Notes: generated by a model not told the origin, from the letters alone. Counted from the first letter of the stretch, positions 12,990 through 26,000 are shown. The stretch is DNA of 64,000 nt from Atopsyche davidsoni (GCA_022113835.1 JAILWY010000010.1:2629501-2693500), one strand, 5' to 3'. Made by a program: numbers and translations.

Positions 12990-13266
12990 TATAATCCTTT
13001 CCTTACAAAGCTCTGGCGTTTAGATCTGATACTCTTGCAGCAAGCTACTGAAACAATAGCAGGAGCCTCCCCATATCCCTCCACACTCATTCCAAGTCCA
13101 CAACTCCATTACCGATCCTTTACACACGCTCAGGGTACAGTGTGGCAGCCATGCACAAGCAACAAAATGGGGAGAGCAGGGAGGTTAGAAACTAGCCGTT
13201 CGGTTGTGTTATAACGTGTTACTTTACTTTATGCTATGAGAGAAAATGTTATTTAATCATCTCTTT
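12990..13266 (+). mobile_element. Dispersed repeat R1, 3' part
   Basis: Continues R1 after the mariner insertion: TAATCCTTTCCTTACAAAGC, then GATCTGATAC, GCAGCAAGCTACTGAAACAA and CATGCACAAGCAACAAAATG. The same ~275 bp follows the 19.2 kb mariner copy at 19734-20012 with very few differences, which indicates duplication of the mariner/R1 chimera rather than two independent insertions. Confidence 0.75.
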
Positions 13267-15480
13267 AGATATTTTTTCTAGTAATCTAAGCTAAGGCACG
13301 TATTAAACTGTTAAACTATTCATTTATATTTAATATTTTAAAGAGACAAGTTAGCTTCAATTGAAATATTCAATTTAAACTTAACCTTCAGTTTATTTGA
13401 TATATTTACATTTTACAGTTCACAACAAACAGATTTAATTTGTTAGTTTAAATATTTCAACAAATGGTCTGAATATTTCAAATTTCTGGTTTATTATCTT
13501 CTAAATAAATTCACTTCAGTCGCCTTCAGTTTTTCCCTGAATTCCTTGGTATCTAGGTTTTCTTATTTGATGTATATTTTAGCGTTTAATACGCCCATAT
13601 AAACACGAAATAGCATCACGGTAGAAATTCTCTTATTTGAATTTGATAATGTAAATAAATAAATAATTTAACACAAACCTTTTTATGATGACTTATTTTA
13701 TAATTTTATTAAAAACATTGAAACAAAATAAACAATGCTTGAACGTTTCGTCGTAACATTTTTATGAAAAATATTCGATGATTTTTTAAAATTTTTCTTT
13801 ATCATAAATAACAATTATTAGTGTGGAATTTTTGTGTTATTGTTAAATTTATCTATTAATTATTAAATTATCTATTATTTTTGAATATTTTTAGCACAGT
13901 AAAACTATTGAACTGTTTCTGGAATGAATAATTGTTGACACGTACAATATTGTGTAAAAAAGATGCACATATACGCGTTCATCTCGTACAAGCGAGAGAG
14001 AAGGCTTTAGTCTGCAATGATTTTCTTGTTTATCTTCGTTAAAGTTGGGTGAAAGTTTTATAAGCTTTGAGAATAGAGATCAACTATTTTGATGAAGTAG
14101 AGAAAACTTACGATAATGGATAATAACAACAAATTTTCTCCCCTCAGTGATTATTTCAGAAAACTAAGAGAATCAAAAGCTTAATTCATTATAGAGACAT
14201 AATCATTAAACTATTTATCTTTAATAACATATCAGTATCTAAACACGTAAAATGGTTTTCATTTATTAAACTTATATTTATAGTTTAAAATCTGGATACT
14301 AAAAAATAATTTAAGACGTTTGGAATGATTTCAGAGCTTATTGAATGAAAGTTTTTTTATCTGGTTTTAAATTAATATTTTATGTGCGGCACTTATCAAG
14401 GCCCTTATAAGCTGAGTAAATAGAAACCTTTGACTACCTTTTTTTGAAAGGGTAGGAAGACAGAAGCGAAAGTTTGTTTTGCGTTCAAGTGATTTGCAAC
14501 AATAACACGTTTTATAAATAAGAATTGTTTTATGAAAATAGACACTAAAACGTTATTGTTTCATTCTCGACTATAAATTGTTACAGTACATTTACTTATA
14601 AACGCGACTTTTTATTTTTTTGATAAAAGAAGCAGCTAAATCAATTCTGTAGATGTAAAATAAGCCAGTGTTAATAAAAATAAAGATTAGTTTTAGATTG
14701 GCATCGTTTTTTTTTTTGTTAATTATTGCGGAAAGGAACTGTCCCGCCGCCGAAACGGTGAATAACTACGATCTACCTCAGTGAGGATACTTAAAAAAAA
14801 AAGCTTTTTAATTCTAAACGCAAACACAGATAGATGTCCCAAAGCCGTAGAGTAGAATACCGTTTGTTAACAAGCTATCATTCGAGACAGTCCTTCCAGA
14901 TTTTGCGACAGAATACCAATTAAAACAGGGAAATGTCTCCTCGCATTCTTCCCAAAGAAAAGAGACAGCGTGCAGACTGCTTGTCGTGCGAAGGGGTAAG
15001 AGGTCCCGGGGAAGAGGTCGGTGGCAGGTCCTCTTGTAAAGGCCGCGTGCAATCAGTTGGGGGCGTCATCCGCCATTAATCACCGGCCTGACCGGAAGCT
15101 TGTCTCGGGACTGTGGCTCTTGGGTTGTTGGCATTAAGGGTCGCTTCAGCCTGGCCGAGGCGCCTCCTCATATTCGGGCAGTCCCGGGTCAGCTGAGGAC
15201 CTCCGAAGGACGCATGCGTGAAAGCAACAACAGCAATAACAATAAATTTGATTTTGAAATAACTTCAAAACGCACTGCAAGAAATAGAGCGACCTCAATA
15301 CGCGTATTTCATGTAACATCATAATCACTAATTTTAAATTATATACTCCTATTGATAACTTATTTACAAACCGTATTCAAATGTAAACAATGGTTTACTA
15401 CTGACACTATACACATCAAAGTATATTTTTAAGTAAACAGTTCACATAAGAAACGACACCTCGAAAGTGCCACTCACTCA
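13267..15480. other. AT-rich noncoding stretch with a GC-rich island
   Basis: Mostly AT-rich unique sequence. A GC-richer block at about 14735-15220 includes GCCATTAATCACCGGCC. The small ORFs across it on both strands (60-74 codons) resemble nothing known. Possible regulatory island; no gene seen. Confidence 0.55.
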
Positions 15481-15585
15481 CATTTCACTGAGTATAGTTT
15501 TCTAAATGAAAAATAGTGTAGTGAATCCTTCTATTATACATCGCAGTTTTATATTGCTGCTGCCCGATAGCACTATTATATAATC
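15481..15585 (+). mobile_element. Dispersed repeat R1, short fragment
   Basis: Shares CATTTCACTGAGTATA, AAAATAGTGTAGTG, CGCAGTTTTATATTGCTGCT and ATTATATAATCC with the R1 copies at 12.4 and 36.3 kb, then diverges. This is a truncated copy covering the 5' third of R1, with several small deletions. Confidence 0.7.
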
Positions 15586-17303
15586 CATTAAATTATATTA
15601 AAGTTATTTTAATTACCATGGGGTTGTTACCGAGCAAAAATTTGAATTTTAAAATTTAAAATGTTTATAGAAATATGTACGATAAAATAAATAAGATTCA
15701 CATTTCACAAAAAGTTTTCCATCTAATGCTTAGAGACCCTGAAAGTTTTATAGTGTAGTCACTATGACCGATACAAGTAGTATTGAACGAGACACAAAGC
15801 AAGAGATCAGAACTGTCATTAAAGAATATATATTTAAAGTCTTTATAAATTTATTTATTTTAGAAGAACTTCGAGACACAAAAAATAAACCAAGGATCTA
15901 CGTAGTTCAGGAGCGTATCAATAATTTAATCCGGTAGTAATATTAACTACTTCCCGAGTTTGAATTTTTTAATATTTATAATTGGTTGGGTTTCATTTTA
16001 TTTTAAATTGATAATAATTCTGGAGCTCTTGCGTTTTGGTAAACTTAGACGAGAAAATATTTTTGTATCAAATAAATACCTTTAACCTGTGTATTACTCT
16101 GAAGTCGGAATATGTTTTTAATGCTCTATTTTGGATCACTTGGATAAAAAGGATTTGCACCTTAGACATAAACCTTCACGAACACGAGTGAAACAAAATA
16201 AGGGAGTGAATATGTTAAAAAGAAAAATATCTAATCATTTAAGTCGATAACCATTGAAGTCTATAATAGAGCGAAAAAGATTTTTTTTAAAATTATTTTT
16301 AGCTCAAAAAAAAACCTTTAAAAAACGCCATACTTTGTTTTAAAATATATTAACAGTGGCGTAAGAGAACCTTGCATCTTGCATGAGTATATTTTTAATA
16401 TTGTTTCAAGATTTTGTCTTTGATACTGATGATGTTTATCAAGAACAAACAAGTGATGCATTTTTTTAAGTAATTTCAAAACTAAAATAAATATTTTAAT
16501 GCATCGGAGTTGAAATATTTGAACGAAGTATAAAAGGATTATTGGTTTTTGTTTTATTTCAGGCATGAAACAGAATGAAACAATCTGAGCACTTAAATCT
16601 GAAAATAATAAAATCCAATCAGCTATCGTGAGGGCTCAGGGGCGGTGGATGCTTACCCCGAAATTTCAATTCAGGCTGTATCACGACCTTCCGTCCGGGT
16701 GTAATCATCATAAAAGATTTACTCAGTGCGGTAATATGTCACCCGTTCATTTGATCGGTAAAACCAATACCGACTAGCATTGAAGACCCAAGTTGAGTTC
16801 GCGCACCCCTACCGACAGATAATGTATTATTTCAAGGTAGATTATTTGTAAAACTTTATTCTAAGAGCAAAATACTACCAATATTAGACCAAAGCTTTAA
16901 CTAAATAGTATAAAAGCATTTTTTACTTGTTGTATAAAGAGACATCACAGAAAACTGACATTACACGTTTTATATCTAAGCGAGTAACTAATATTCAAAG
17001 TTGGAGAAAAAATATGAAAGTCTAAGCACAAAAAATGTATGCTACTAGCTAAAGTAGCATTTAAATAAACTATTTTAAGTATAAGTATTTCTTAACCGAC
17101 GAAAAATTTGAATAATCTACACGATTATGTGAAAGTAAGTACGTATATTCACTGTTATTAGTATGTAAAAGAGTTCTGTTAATTATTTATAGATCAATAA
17201 GGCTTTTACTTTCAGATGTAGTAATTATGTATAGTTATTACTTGTTGTAATAATAAAGCGGGCGTAGTCTTTTTAAATCATAATAAATAATATACATTTT
17301 CAT
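15586..17303. other. AT-rich noncoding stretch, no gene recognised
   Basis: Mostly AT-rich. A GC-richer patch lies at about 16625-16820. An 82-codon minus-strand ORF at 16318-16566 is AT-driven and unrecognised. No repeat family recognised. Confidence 0.55.
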
Positions 17304-17522
17304 AGTATTTTTTTAACTACTACATAATCAAAATTGTTATAAAAACTATGTAGTATACAAAAAATACAATAAAAAAATTCTATGTTTTTGTAGATTATTT
17401 TATTGAAGATCCTTAATTTCAATAAAATAATCTTCAAAAACATAGAAAAAAATTTATTGTATTTTTTTTGTATACTACATAGTTTTTAAACAATTTTGAT
17501 TATGTAGTAGTTAAAAAAATAT
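17304..17522. mobile_element. MITE-like palindrome, ~104-nt arms
   Basis: The left arm (17304-17407) and right arm (17418-17522) are near-perfect reverse complements across a 10-base loop (GATCCTTAAT), with only a few mismatches and small indels. Conserved blocks include AACTACTACATAATC in one arm and GATTATGTAGTAGTT in the other. The structure fits a miniature inverted-repeat element. I could not fix a target duplication because the flanks are AT-rich, so its superfamily is undetermined. Confidence 0.8.
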
Positions 17523-19210
17523 TTAACCACTACAGTAGCCATTTGATTTCGACGCTGAGGCCCTGTCGCAAGGTGGCTTTGGTTAAATTCGACCATTTCC
17601 GTCGCGCTCTCGCACTTTGTTATTTCCCGTATATTATCCGTTCTCGATGAGAATGGGGGCGGGGATAGAAAAAGATGGAGGCTGTGACACCCCTGCTAGT
17701 CCAACAAACCTCTAATAAAGTGTTGTTTTCCTTGGCTAGTGAAAAATAGGAACCACCCGCATTCGTGCTGACACCTAGAGAGGCGAGAAAAGTGAGTACC
17801 TACGTAGTAAATATACTTCTGTCACAAATATTTCTTAAAGCTCTTTTTTTTATGTAAATTGCGCGTCTATAATTTTCAAACTTTTATTATTTATGTGATC
17901 TAATTATGTTTTATTTGACGTCATGGCAATACAAAAAAAAAAACACATTTAAAATATAACAAAAAACCTACTAATTTTTATGGTATTATGCGTTGAAGAA
18001 AGAACTTTATTTTGACTATATATATATAATTGTAAAAAAAATAACGAGACTATTCTTTATATGGCGACATTTGAATGGATTTTCAGGTAATATTAAATGA
18101 TGTAGGCTTTTGATAGTTAAAAAAAACAACTACGGTAAAATCATGAAATTTGCGCATTTATAATATTTTTGCACACAAACTAATTTAAAAAAAAATCACA
18201 AATAATAAATGACAGCAATATTTCATCTCTACAAATAATTAATTATTGAAATCAAAATCACTTGCGTTGGCGTGCGACGATTTATAATACATATAAAACG
18301 ATAAAAAACCATACAGTCAGATGGATTTATGTATAGGTGTTATGGGTATTATATAAATATATATATATATATGTGTGTGTGTGTATGTGAGTGCTATGTT
18401 TGATAATTTTGTATTTTTGTATATGATTCGTTGATACGAAAATTAACGGACGATCTTGTCTTTAAAAGAATGCGAGATTATTATAATAGTATGCACTTTT
18501 AGAGAAAAATGTGAGGTTTATCCGGATGCGGTTCTGAGCGTTGATAACTCTTTATGCACCCCCTATTTTACGGATCGTTTCGAAGGGAGATTGCAGTAAG
18601 CCCTCTGTGGGGTGTGAGTACTTACAAACATTTCAGTGAAATGAGATGTTTGCAGCGGCTAAGGTTCCGAAGTTTCAGAAAACGTGCGGTTTTGCGTTAT
18701 TTTTTAAATAAGTAATGAAGACGTGGAAAAGTTTTTCGAAACGTTCTCTCGAAAACAAAGCCTGCGTTTATTTGCTAATATGTCGGAATTTTATTCAAAT
18801 TCAAGAGGCATAGCGGCGGGGGTGAATACTGCCGAATAATCGGAAGACGAATTTCTAAAAGGCATATTTATCCACTGGGAACTTACAATGGACTGATATT
18901 TTAATATCATTATTGAAAATTGAAATAACACTTGTGTTAATTCATTAAAATAATAACATGATTGACCCATGGAATCTCTCGATATAAGTTTGTATAAGAA
19001 AAAAATCATCGATATATTTTTATGGAATCAAAAGCACAAATAAAATGTTTGTGGTTAAGAGTGCACATTCTGTAACGAGTAAGACTAAACAAGACAAACA
19101 ATGATATTTAAACGAACAATAAAAGTATTATTATTTGTAATTGATTGGTTTGGCAGCTCAGAGGTCAAGACGTGAATTTTTGCTCGAGTGATTCCTGACG
19201 CGTCTTAATA
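17523..19210. other. Noncoding stretch with GC islands and a microsatellite
   Basis: GC-richer islands at about 17555-17800 and 18520-18680 flank AT-rich sequence. A (TA)n(TG)n microsatellite occupies about 18351-18388. A 72-codon minus-strand ORF at 18791-19009 is unrecognised. No gene seen. Confidence 0.55.
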
Positions 19211-19733
19211 TAGGGTGTCCAAAAAGAGTATTGGGTGAATGTGAATAGTAACCGTTATTGCGATATGCTGCAAAAAAAATTTGGGCCCCGAGTTGCAGGA
19301 GTTTCAAGGTTTCATCTCAAGAACGTGGTTCTAACAAGACTTGGGGCCACTTGCCATACATCCAATCAATCAATTGAAGCTGTTAACGAATTATTCCCTG
19401 GTAAGGTCATTTCACGTGTCATTAGCCCTCTTGACTATTTCGTATGGGTATACCTTAAAAGTAGGGTTTATGAGAATAATCCGATGAAACTAACGGAATT
19501 GAAACAAAACATCAGGTCAGAAATGGCAGCAATTCAGCGTGTTATCAGCAATCTTTGTTCCAGATTAGAAGAGTGCCAGCAGCGCGTAACGGTCACCATT
19601 TGGATAACATCATCTTTTCGAAATAATTTTACATTTTGTATTCTTATAATCAACAATACAAAAAAATTATTGATTACTAGTGGTTTTTGTTTTAGTAAAC
19701 TAACAAATACCCGATACTTTCTTTGACACCCTA
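19211..19733 (+). mobile_element. Mariner-like element, both ends present
   Basis: Starts TAGGGTGTCCAAAAAGAGTA and ends TACTTTCTTTGACACCCTA, forming imperfect terminal inverted repeats flanked by TA, as expected for IS630/Tc1/mariner elements. At about 523 bp it is far shorter than an intact element (about 1.3 kb), and the 5' half of the transposase gene is missing. The 3' end joins R1 sequence exactly as in the 12.5 kb copy, but the 5' flank is not R1. Confidence 0.85.
19235..19640 (+). pseudogene. Transposase remnant, C-terminal half, frameshifted
   Basis: A 163-codon ORF begins here, but the family frame is followed only in pieces. GATCHTSNQSIEAVNELFPG lies next to the second catalytic aspartate region, SPLDYFVW marks the third aspartate region, and QNIRSEMAAIQRVI is near the C terminus. 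The residues around the second aspartate are out of frame (VVLTRLGATCH where other copies give WFQQD), and the SRRGNTKK/RSPD segment is deleted to SRVISPLD. The product cannot be an active transposase; it is known only from related copies in this window. Confidence 0.8.
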
Positions 19734-20012
19734 TATAATCCTTTCCTTACAAAGCTCTGGCGTTTAGATCTGATACTGTTGCAGCAAGCTACTGAAACAA
19801 TAGCAGGAGCCTCCTCATATCCCTCCACACTCATTCCAAGTCCACAACTCCATTACCGATCCTTTACACACGCTCAGGGTACAGTGTGGCAGCCATGCAC
19901 AAGCAACAAAATGGGGAGAGCAGGGAGGTTAGAAACTAGCCGTTCGGTTGTGTTATAACGTGTTACTTTACTTTATGCTATGAGAGAAAATGGTATTTAA
20001 TCATCTCTTTAA
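19734..20012 (+). mobile_element. Dispersed repeat R1, 3' part
   Basis: Nearly identical to 12990-13266 and homologous to 36450-36650. It is joined directly to the 3' terminus of the mariner-like element, as at 12.99 kb. Homology to the 12 kb copy ends near 20012 (AATCATCTCTTTA). Confidence 0.75.
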
Positions 20013-20027
20013 CTAGTCACGTATGCA

Positions 20028-20080
20028 AATACTTGATTACTAGTAGTTTTTGTTTTATTGAACCAACAAATACCCGATTG
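20028..20080 (+). mobile_element. Mariner-like 3' end fragment
   Basis: Resembles the last part of the mariner-like elements (TACTTGATTACTAGTAG, then ACAAATACCCGAT; compare 54713-54762) but stops before the terminal ACACCCTA. It is a second, truncated mariner end only about 300 bp after the first, on the other side of the R1 piece. Confidence 0.6.
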
Positions 20081-20848
20081 GAATAATACACTACGAGTCC
20101 AAGTCGCGGCAACGGCCGTTTCATTCAGGTCGAAGTCGACAATAAATATTACTCAAAATATTTCGCGGAAAAATACAATCCCCCAAATTGACACCTAAAG
20201 AACCGTTGCTTACAAAAGAGGCAATCTTGAACGGGAATTCTGAAAATTCGATAATGATTTTTTTGGCACCCGGGACCGGCAGAGGTACGAGCCGACTGGT
20301 TTAGCGCGGGCGTGATGGTGAATTCATTAGCCCGCTCAGAGCCTTCCGAGCCTTGACTTATGCGGACTTACAAACAGAGATCCGCAAAGCCGGCTATACG
20401 CACGCTGATATTTGCTCAGTTTCGAGAGTCACCATCTTACAGCCTCCAGGAGCACCCCTCTTGTGTTTTGGCTAAAGTTTTAATTGGTGTTATTACGTTT
20501 TTGATTAAAAACTATGTAAACTTTTGGTATAATAATTACGGCTCGGTATTGAAATATTTGTACGATCGTACAAGTAGTACGATGTATATTTTTTTAATAA
20601 TTTAGACGAAATGAAACGTAACGTCTTTCTGAAGATTTATTAGTATTAAAATAATATTATAATAGAAAAAAGTATTTTAGTTTTACATTTTTTTTTGTGT
20701 TCTCTAACAATAAATATAAGTATGTTTTCAGACATTTATAGATTTTTACTGTTGTAAAAATGGTTGATGAAATAATTCAATTGGTTTATGGCTATATTCA
20801 AAATAGTTTTTTGAAATTTTCAAAAATTGATATCATTGATGATAAATG
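20081..20848. other. Noncoding stretch, no gene recognised
   Basis: A moderately GC-rich block at about 20085-20460 is followed by AT-rich sequence. The 81-codon ORF at 20360-20605 resembles nothing known. Confidence 0.5.
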
Positions 20849-20856
20849 ATTTAGAC

Positions 20857-21361
20857 CATAGGTTCCCAAACTTTTTTGTCCCGTCGATCCCTTGTCAAGT
20901 TTTCCTGTTTTTCGTAGACCCCTGCCTAGCGATTATTGAATTTTCACAAATTCATCATCTTCAAACATATTTTTGACATCTGATATACAGGGTGCGCCAT
21001 AATTTATGTCGGTATGTAAACATTGGATAACTATTTATTTTTTTAGTAAGAAGGTTGACAACTACACTGAAACTCTTTTCCATGTGGTATGAAGATGGAA
21101 AAGCTATCAAAAACCTTCTTGCGATAGTCCATAATGCATGATTAACGGTAATATTATGTAAGTACATAGGTCCAATCTGTGTTTAATTATGACATTTACG
21201 AAACGCCTAAATTTTGGTGATGATCTGCTTAAATGGGATCCACTTTCGTAGACCCCCATTTACAGTTCATGGACCCCCAATTGAATTTTTCGCTGTCATC
21301 GACCCCTTGAAGGGCGAAATTGACCCTTGGGGGTCGATATTGACCACTTTGGGAACCAGTG
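20857..21361. mobile_element. hAT-like non-autonomous element with 8-bp target duplication
   Basis: The left end CATAGGTTCCCAAAC and the reverse complement of the right end CACTGGTTCCCAAAG are imperfect terminal inverted repeats of the hAT type. They are flanked by a perfect 8-bp direct repeat, ATTTAGAC, at 20849-20856 and 21362-21369; 8-bp duplications are diagnostic of hAT transposition. The subterminal regions repeat motifs such as GTAGACCCC and TCGACCCC. No transposase is encoded in about 505 bp. The interior (about 20984-21170) starts with TACAGGGTGCGCCATAA, possibly a nested Tc1/mariner-type fragment. Confidence 0.85.
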
Positions 21362-21369
21362 ATTTAGAC

Positions 21370-22961
21370 TCATTACATTAAGATATGCTATAACATGTAC
21401 TTGAAATCTGTTTACACTATGCGTTAACTTGTTATAAAATGATTTATCTTGATGAACATAATAACAATCAAAAATATAATACCACAAATAATACATTCAT
21501 AATATTAAGGCTTGCAGATATTGAGGCTGTATTAATTATTGAATTATTTATATTAATTTGTCGAACATCGTACTAATTGATTAATATCAAATACGCAGAA
21601 AATACTGTGAACTAGAGAGGAGACTAATAATATTAAGGCTTGTTGAAACTGAGGCTCTATTTTAGCTTGTTTTCAGAGTGCAACTGAAATGAGCCATTTG
21701 TTAATTTCAACAGTTCATTGTTCAGTCCTTTGATGTTATCAATTCATAAAGCGAGCTCGGTCGAAAACTTAACACCACCACTAATTGAGAGTACCTGGTT
21801 TTACCCAATTAATTTTATTAATGCACAGACCGAAAGCTTAAGCAGCTTAACGTACGATGTGACATAATTTTTATATTTTCCATATACTTTAAAACTATTC
21901 CTGAAAATAGTGTTTGCTTACACGATATGTATCCAAACTTATAATTTTTTGCGGAAGCTAAAAAAAAGGTTACACAAATAACAAGTGATCATTTTTTTTC
22001 CAGGTAATATTTTATATTCTTTGCGAAGCATTTACGCATAAATCATAATTAAATGAATTTAGAAAAAACTTTTTATGTTTTCTTTTAGTTAGTAAATATA
22101 TTTTTTGGATATAAAAATGAAATCATTGCCAGCCAATAAATACATAAAACTTTTAATAATTTTTTTTTTTTAAATGAGATTTATATATTTATAAAAAATA
22201 CATTTTAATGATATGATAAAAAAATATACCTTGAAAAAGTTCGCATTTTCAATTTACTTTTTAAACTTTTACTTGGCTTTGGAGCCACGATGGGCTAAAA
22301 AACACAGCACCTGGCCGCTATGTGGTAAATAGGTAAAAAATCCTTCATGTCTTTTACCGTTTCACTTTTAAATAAATTATCTCGATTATGTAATCCATAA
22401 TTATTTTTCAACCCGTCAAAACAAGTCAAAATAATTTAGCGGTGCAGGTTTCAGAGAATAAAATCATGAACGGAACAGGTGATCAATTGGAGCGATAACG
22501 CTATTGTTAGAGGAAAATATATAACGAATCGGATTTAAATTAATGAATAACCAATATTTGCTATTGTCGTAATGGCGGACATTATTTTGAGTTAAAAACA
22601 CACAAATATTTGCACGGGATAAAAAAAACTTATCACATGTTGAAAAGGGATTGCATGTTTTGAAAACGTTTATAAAATGGGACTATTAGAGTTATAATAT
22701 CCTCTATAGGAAAACCATTAATTTTAATATTATACTATTAAGTCAAGCGTACATTTTTTTCGGTAAATAATTGATTCAGATGATCTGAAAAATTACAAAA
22801 TATAACTGTTTAATCATTGATTTAAACAGTTTGAAATAAACGCCGTTTAAAATAACGGTAAGGGTTTAAACAAATAAACGAGGGAACAGATGTTAGCTTA
22901 AATTAACAGGAAAATTACGTATGTAGTAAAGAAATTTAATATTTTTGACAGAGAGTACTTG
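21370..22961. other. AT-rich noncoding stretch, no gene recognised
   Basis: AT-rich unique sequence with many poly-A/T runs. The short direct repeat AATATTAAGGCTTG occurs at about 21501 and 21630. No gene or recognised element. Confidence 0.55.
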
Positions 22962-23025
22962 TTGGAATTCCATTTTGAGTGATTTTCCACATGTTCGTTT
23001 TTTATTTGTGACCGGTTTCGCCAAC
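22962..23025 (-). other. Hairpin repeat, family H2, truncated copy
   Basis: On the minus strand it reads GTTGGCGAAACCGGTCAC, then AACGAACATGTGGAAAATC. It is the same family as 38273-38432. Only the part from the second half of stem II onward is present, so no folded motif can form. It keeps the GAAAC box that is mutated to GAGAC at 38.3 kb. Confidence 0.6.
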
Positions 23026-26000
23026 AAAAAATATTATGTAGTAGAGCTTTTAGATCATAAATTTGAATATGACTCATGTGTATTTTTTTAATATCAACAT
23101 TTTATTTATAAATACGACAAAGTCAGTTTTTTTTAAAATAATACTTGCAGAAATTTGTAAAGCATGTTGCTGATTTGTTTTTTTATTGAAGTTTTTTTTT
23201 TCATTTCGAATGATATTTTTTTATCAGTTGTTTGTCAATTTGGGTTTGAAAATATTTCACGCCATGTTTCACTCAACACACTAGGCTAGGGGTGGGCGGA
23301 GGTTGTGTCGTCTGTGTGTGCTGATAAATCATGTCCATTGTGTGTGCTGCAAGGGATCAAACCGGCGACTGCGAGCGAAACCGCTACTGTTGTCATGCTC
23401 ACAGAATGGCCTTCCCGGCCATATGGAAATTTGTATAATCTCAACAAGAAAGGGGCGCGATGTTTAATCACCGAGCATACCTGTGTAATACACTTTAATT
23501 TGCCTAAAAATACTAAAATATATTAGTAACAAAAAAATATATATATATACACGTGTGTGTGTGATTGTATATTTTTGCATTGAATTTTTGTGCGCTTACT
23601 GGAATTGTTCGATGGTGCTTTGGCCATTTGAGTGCTTTCACTCGAGTGTGTCCACAATTCGTTTCAATGACTCTAGAACTTACGGTGCGTAGGTAAAGCC
23701 ATCTTAGAACAGCTTTATACAACGAAATAACTATTACCCCAACACCCTCATTTAGGGAAGGGTACTGCGAGAGGGGTAAGTTAGATTGGGTCGAAAATAT
23801 CTTTTGCTATATTTTGAGCTTTATTTAAATAAAAAAAACAACGCGTATTTTATTATAAAAACGACATAAAATTTTACGTTATTTTTTATATATTGTTTAC
23901 AGGGTAAATTTTAATGTTTGTGATTCTTAAATACATAAATAACAAAAATGTCCATTTTATATATATTATAGTTAAAACATAAAACCTTGGATTTATGTCA
24001 GTAAAACTGGAATGCTTAAGTATGATGAAAAGATTTGCCTTAACACCACAATATAAGCTATGAGCTGATATAATACTTGTTTCATAGTAAAAAAATTTTA
24101 AAGTTGATTAAGCTCAATTGATGCTGAATATTGGCACAAATGTGTTATACATATATTTTTTGTAACATATATAATTTTTAGTACATTTTGTAAATTAAAA
24201 TATACACTTATTTTTAAAGAAATATTACTAAATAATAATAATATTTTATTTTTGTTAAAATACTGTAAATGTAAATAATATTATTTAAAAAAAATATGTT
24301 GAAGGCATGAAACATAAAAAATGCATTTTGCAAGTTTTATTAGGTAGTAAAACTAAATAAATGTAGTGTTTCACCCCAGTCCAGAGTAGGTGCTGGGATA
24401 AGAAACTACCCTGGTTATTTTTAGCCTCCCTTGCCAGGTAATTTGCCGGTGATTTTATTAACGTCGGGTAAGTTTTATGAAGGTACGCGAATGTGATGCA
24501 GTAGACTTTTTTGGTTAAGCAATTAGCACGAAGAAAACGTAATATTAAGACTCTCATATATCGTGTTCATAGGTTTATTTACGATGTTTTTATAATAAAC
24601 ATGAAATTATCATACATCAGAGCAACGTTATAGTTATTTTAAATTTTATCAAAATAGCTGAAAGCGAATATTTTATTTTTATTTTTGAAAATATGTTATT
24701 CAATGTTATAGATATTTATAAATGAAATCGTCGTTAATGTAACCATTTTAATTCAGTTTAAATTTTTTTTTCACACGGAATTCACGTCAATACAGCTTAC
24801 ATTCCAAGGACGTTTTTTTATCAATGGCTATAAATATCATATATAAGCATGCACTTCGTTTTTAAAACATAAGACTGGGTATTACCAATAATTATTAATG
24901 AATTTGTTGTGCTTTATGAACGTTTGCTATTTTGGTTAAAAATATAACAATTTTTATGGTGAGTTTTTTTTTTTTTTTTATTATGTTCATAATAAAGATA
25001 CGTATTGAAATAATGAAGTTGAATTAAATGGTTTAGGAACAAAGGGGGATAGTTTTTGCATCACTGGCACAATATTCGATATCAGCATTACCTCAAGGAT
25101 CTAATCCAATAAACCACAACCCTCACAGAAAAAGCCTCCGTGACCAGAGTCTTCACTTGCCTGACAGATCTCTATCAGCCCTTAGGAGGGTGGGTAAGCC
25201 GGGGCCGCAGATGTATTGGTTGTCCTTCCGGTGAATGTTTCAAACTCTATTAGAGGCAGGGCGGGTGTGAGTGGCTCGCAGGTCGGGCAGTTACCCACTA
25301 CTATCAAAATAGTTGAAAAAAAGCACACAGAGTTGAGTTAGTAATTAAAATTCAAAATACCAGCTTATATAAAAAAAAAAAATTGTTGTAAACGAAAAGC
25401 AACGATATATTAATCATAATGTAAGAAAAAATTTCGTACGTGTTCGATTGCTGATTTGCTATATTACTTCAATAAGAATTTCGAAAAAAAATGACCTCAT
25501 AAGCAAATCTCACGCTGATTTTTAAAATTAATATTTGACACGTAATTTTTTTTGCTAGAAAAACAGTTATCAATATAATATCGTCTTAAAACATTACGAC
25601 GGATTAGACTTTGATCATAAATTTCTTAAAGGTTCTGTTTCTTTCGGATATATATTTTAAAGATAGACTATTAAATTATCAAATCAGATATATCCGTAAA
25701 TATTCGGAATAATAGAGTGCACCCTTAGTCTTGTCTTAAATAAATGCACACTGGATCATCAAGACCCGAATTCACTTGCTCTGTAATCCATAAAAGCTTA
25801 AAACTTGATGGGGTATTTTTATAATAGAATGAAAAATTAAATTAAGCATCCCCAGTGATAATTTAGCCCGCCCCTGTTTTCAGGCCTCGGCAATTTACTG
25901 TGCGTATTCAATCTCGACGATCCGTTTTTTGAATCGATGCACATCTTGGTTTTAAGTAGAACAATCAATTTAGATTAGCGAACCCCGCTTAGAGGGGACG

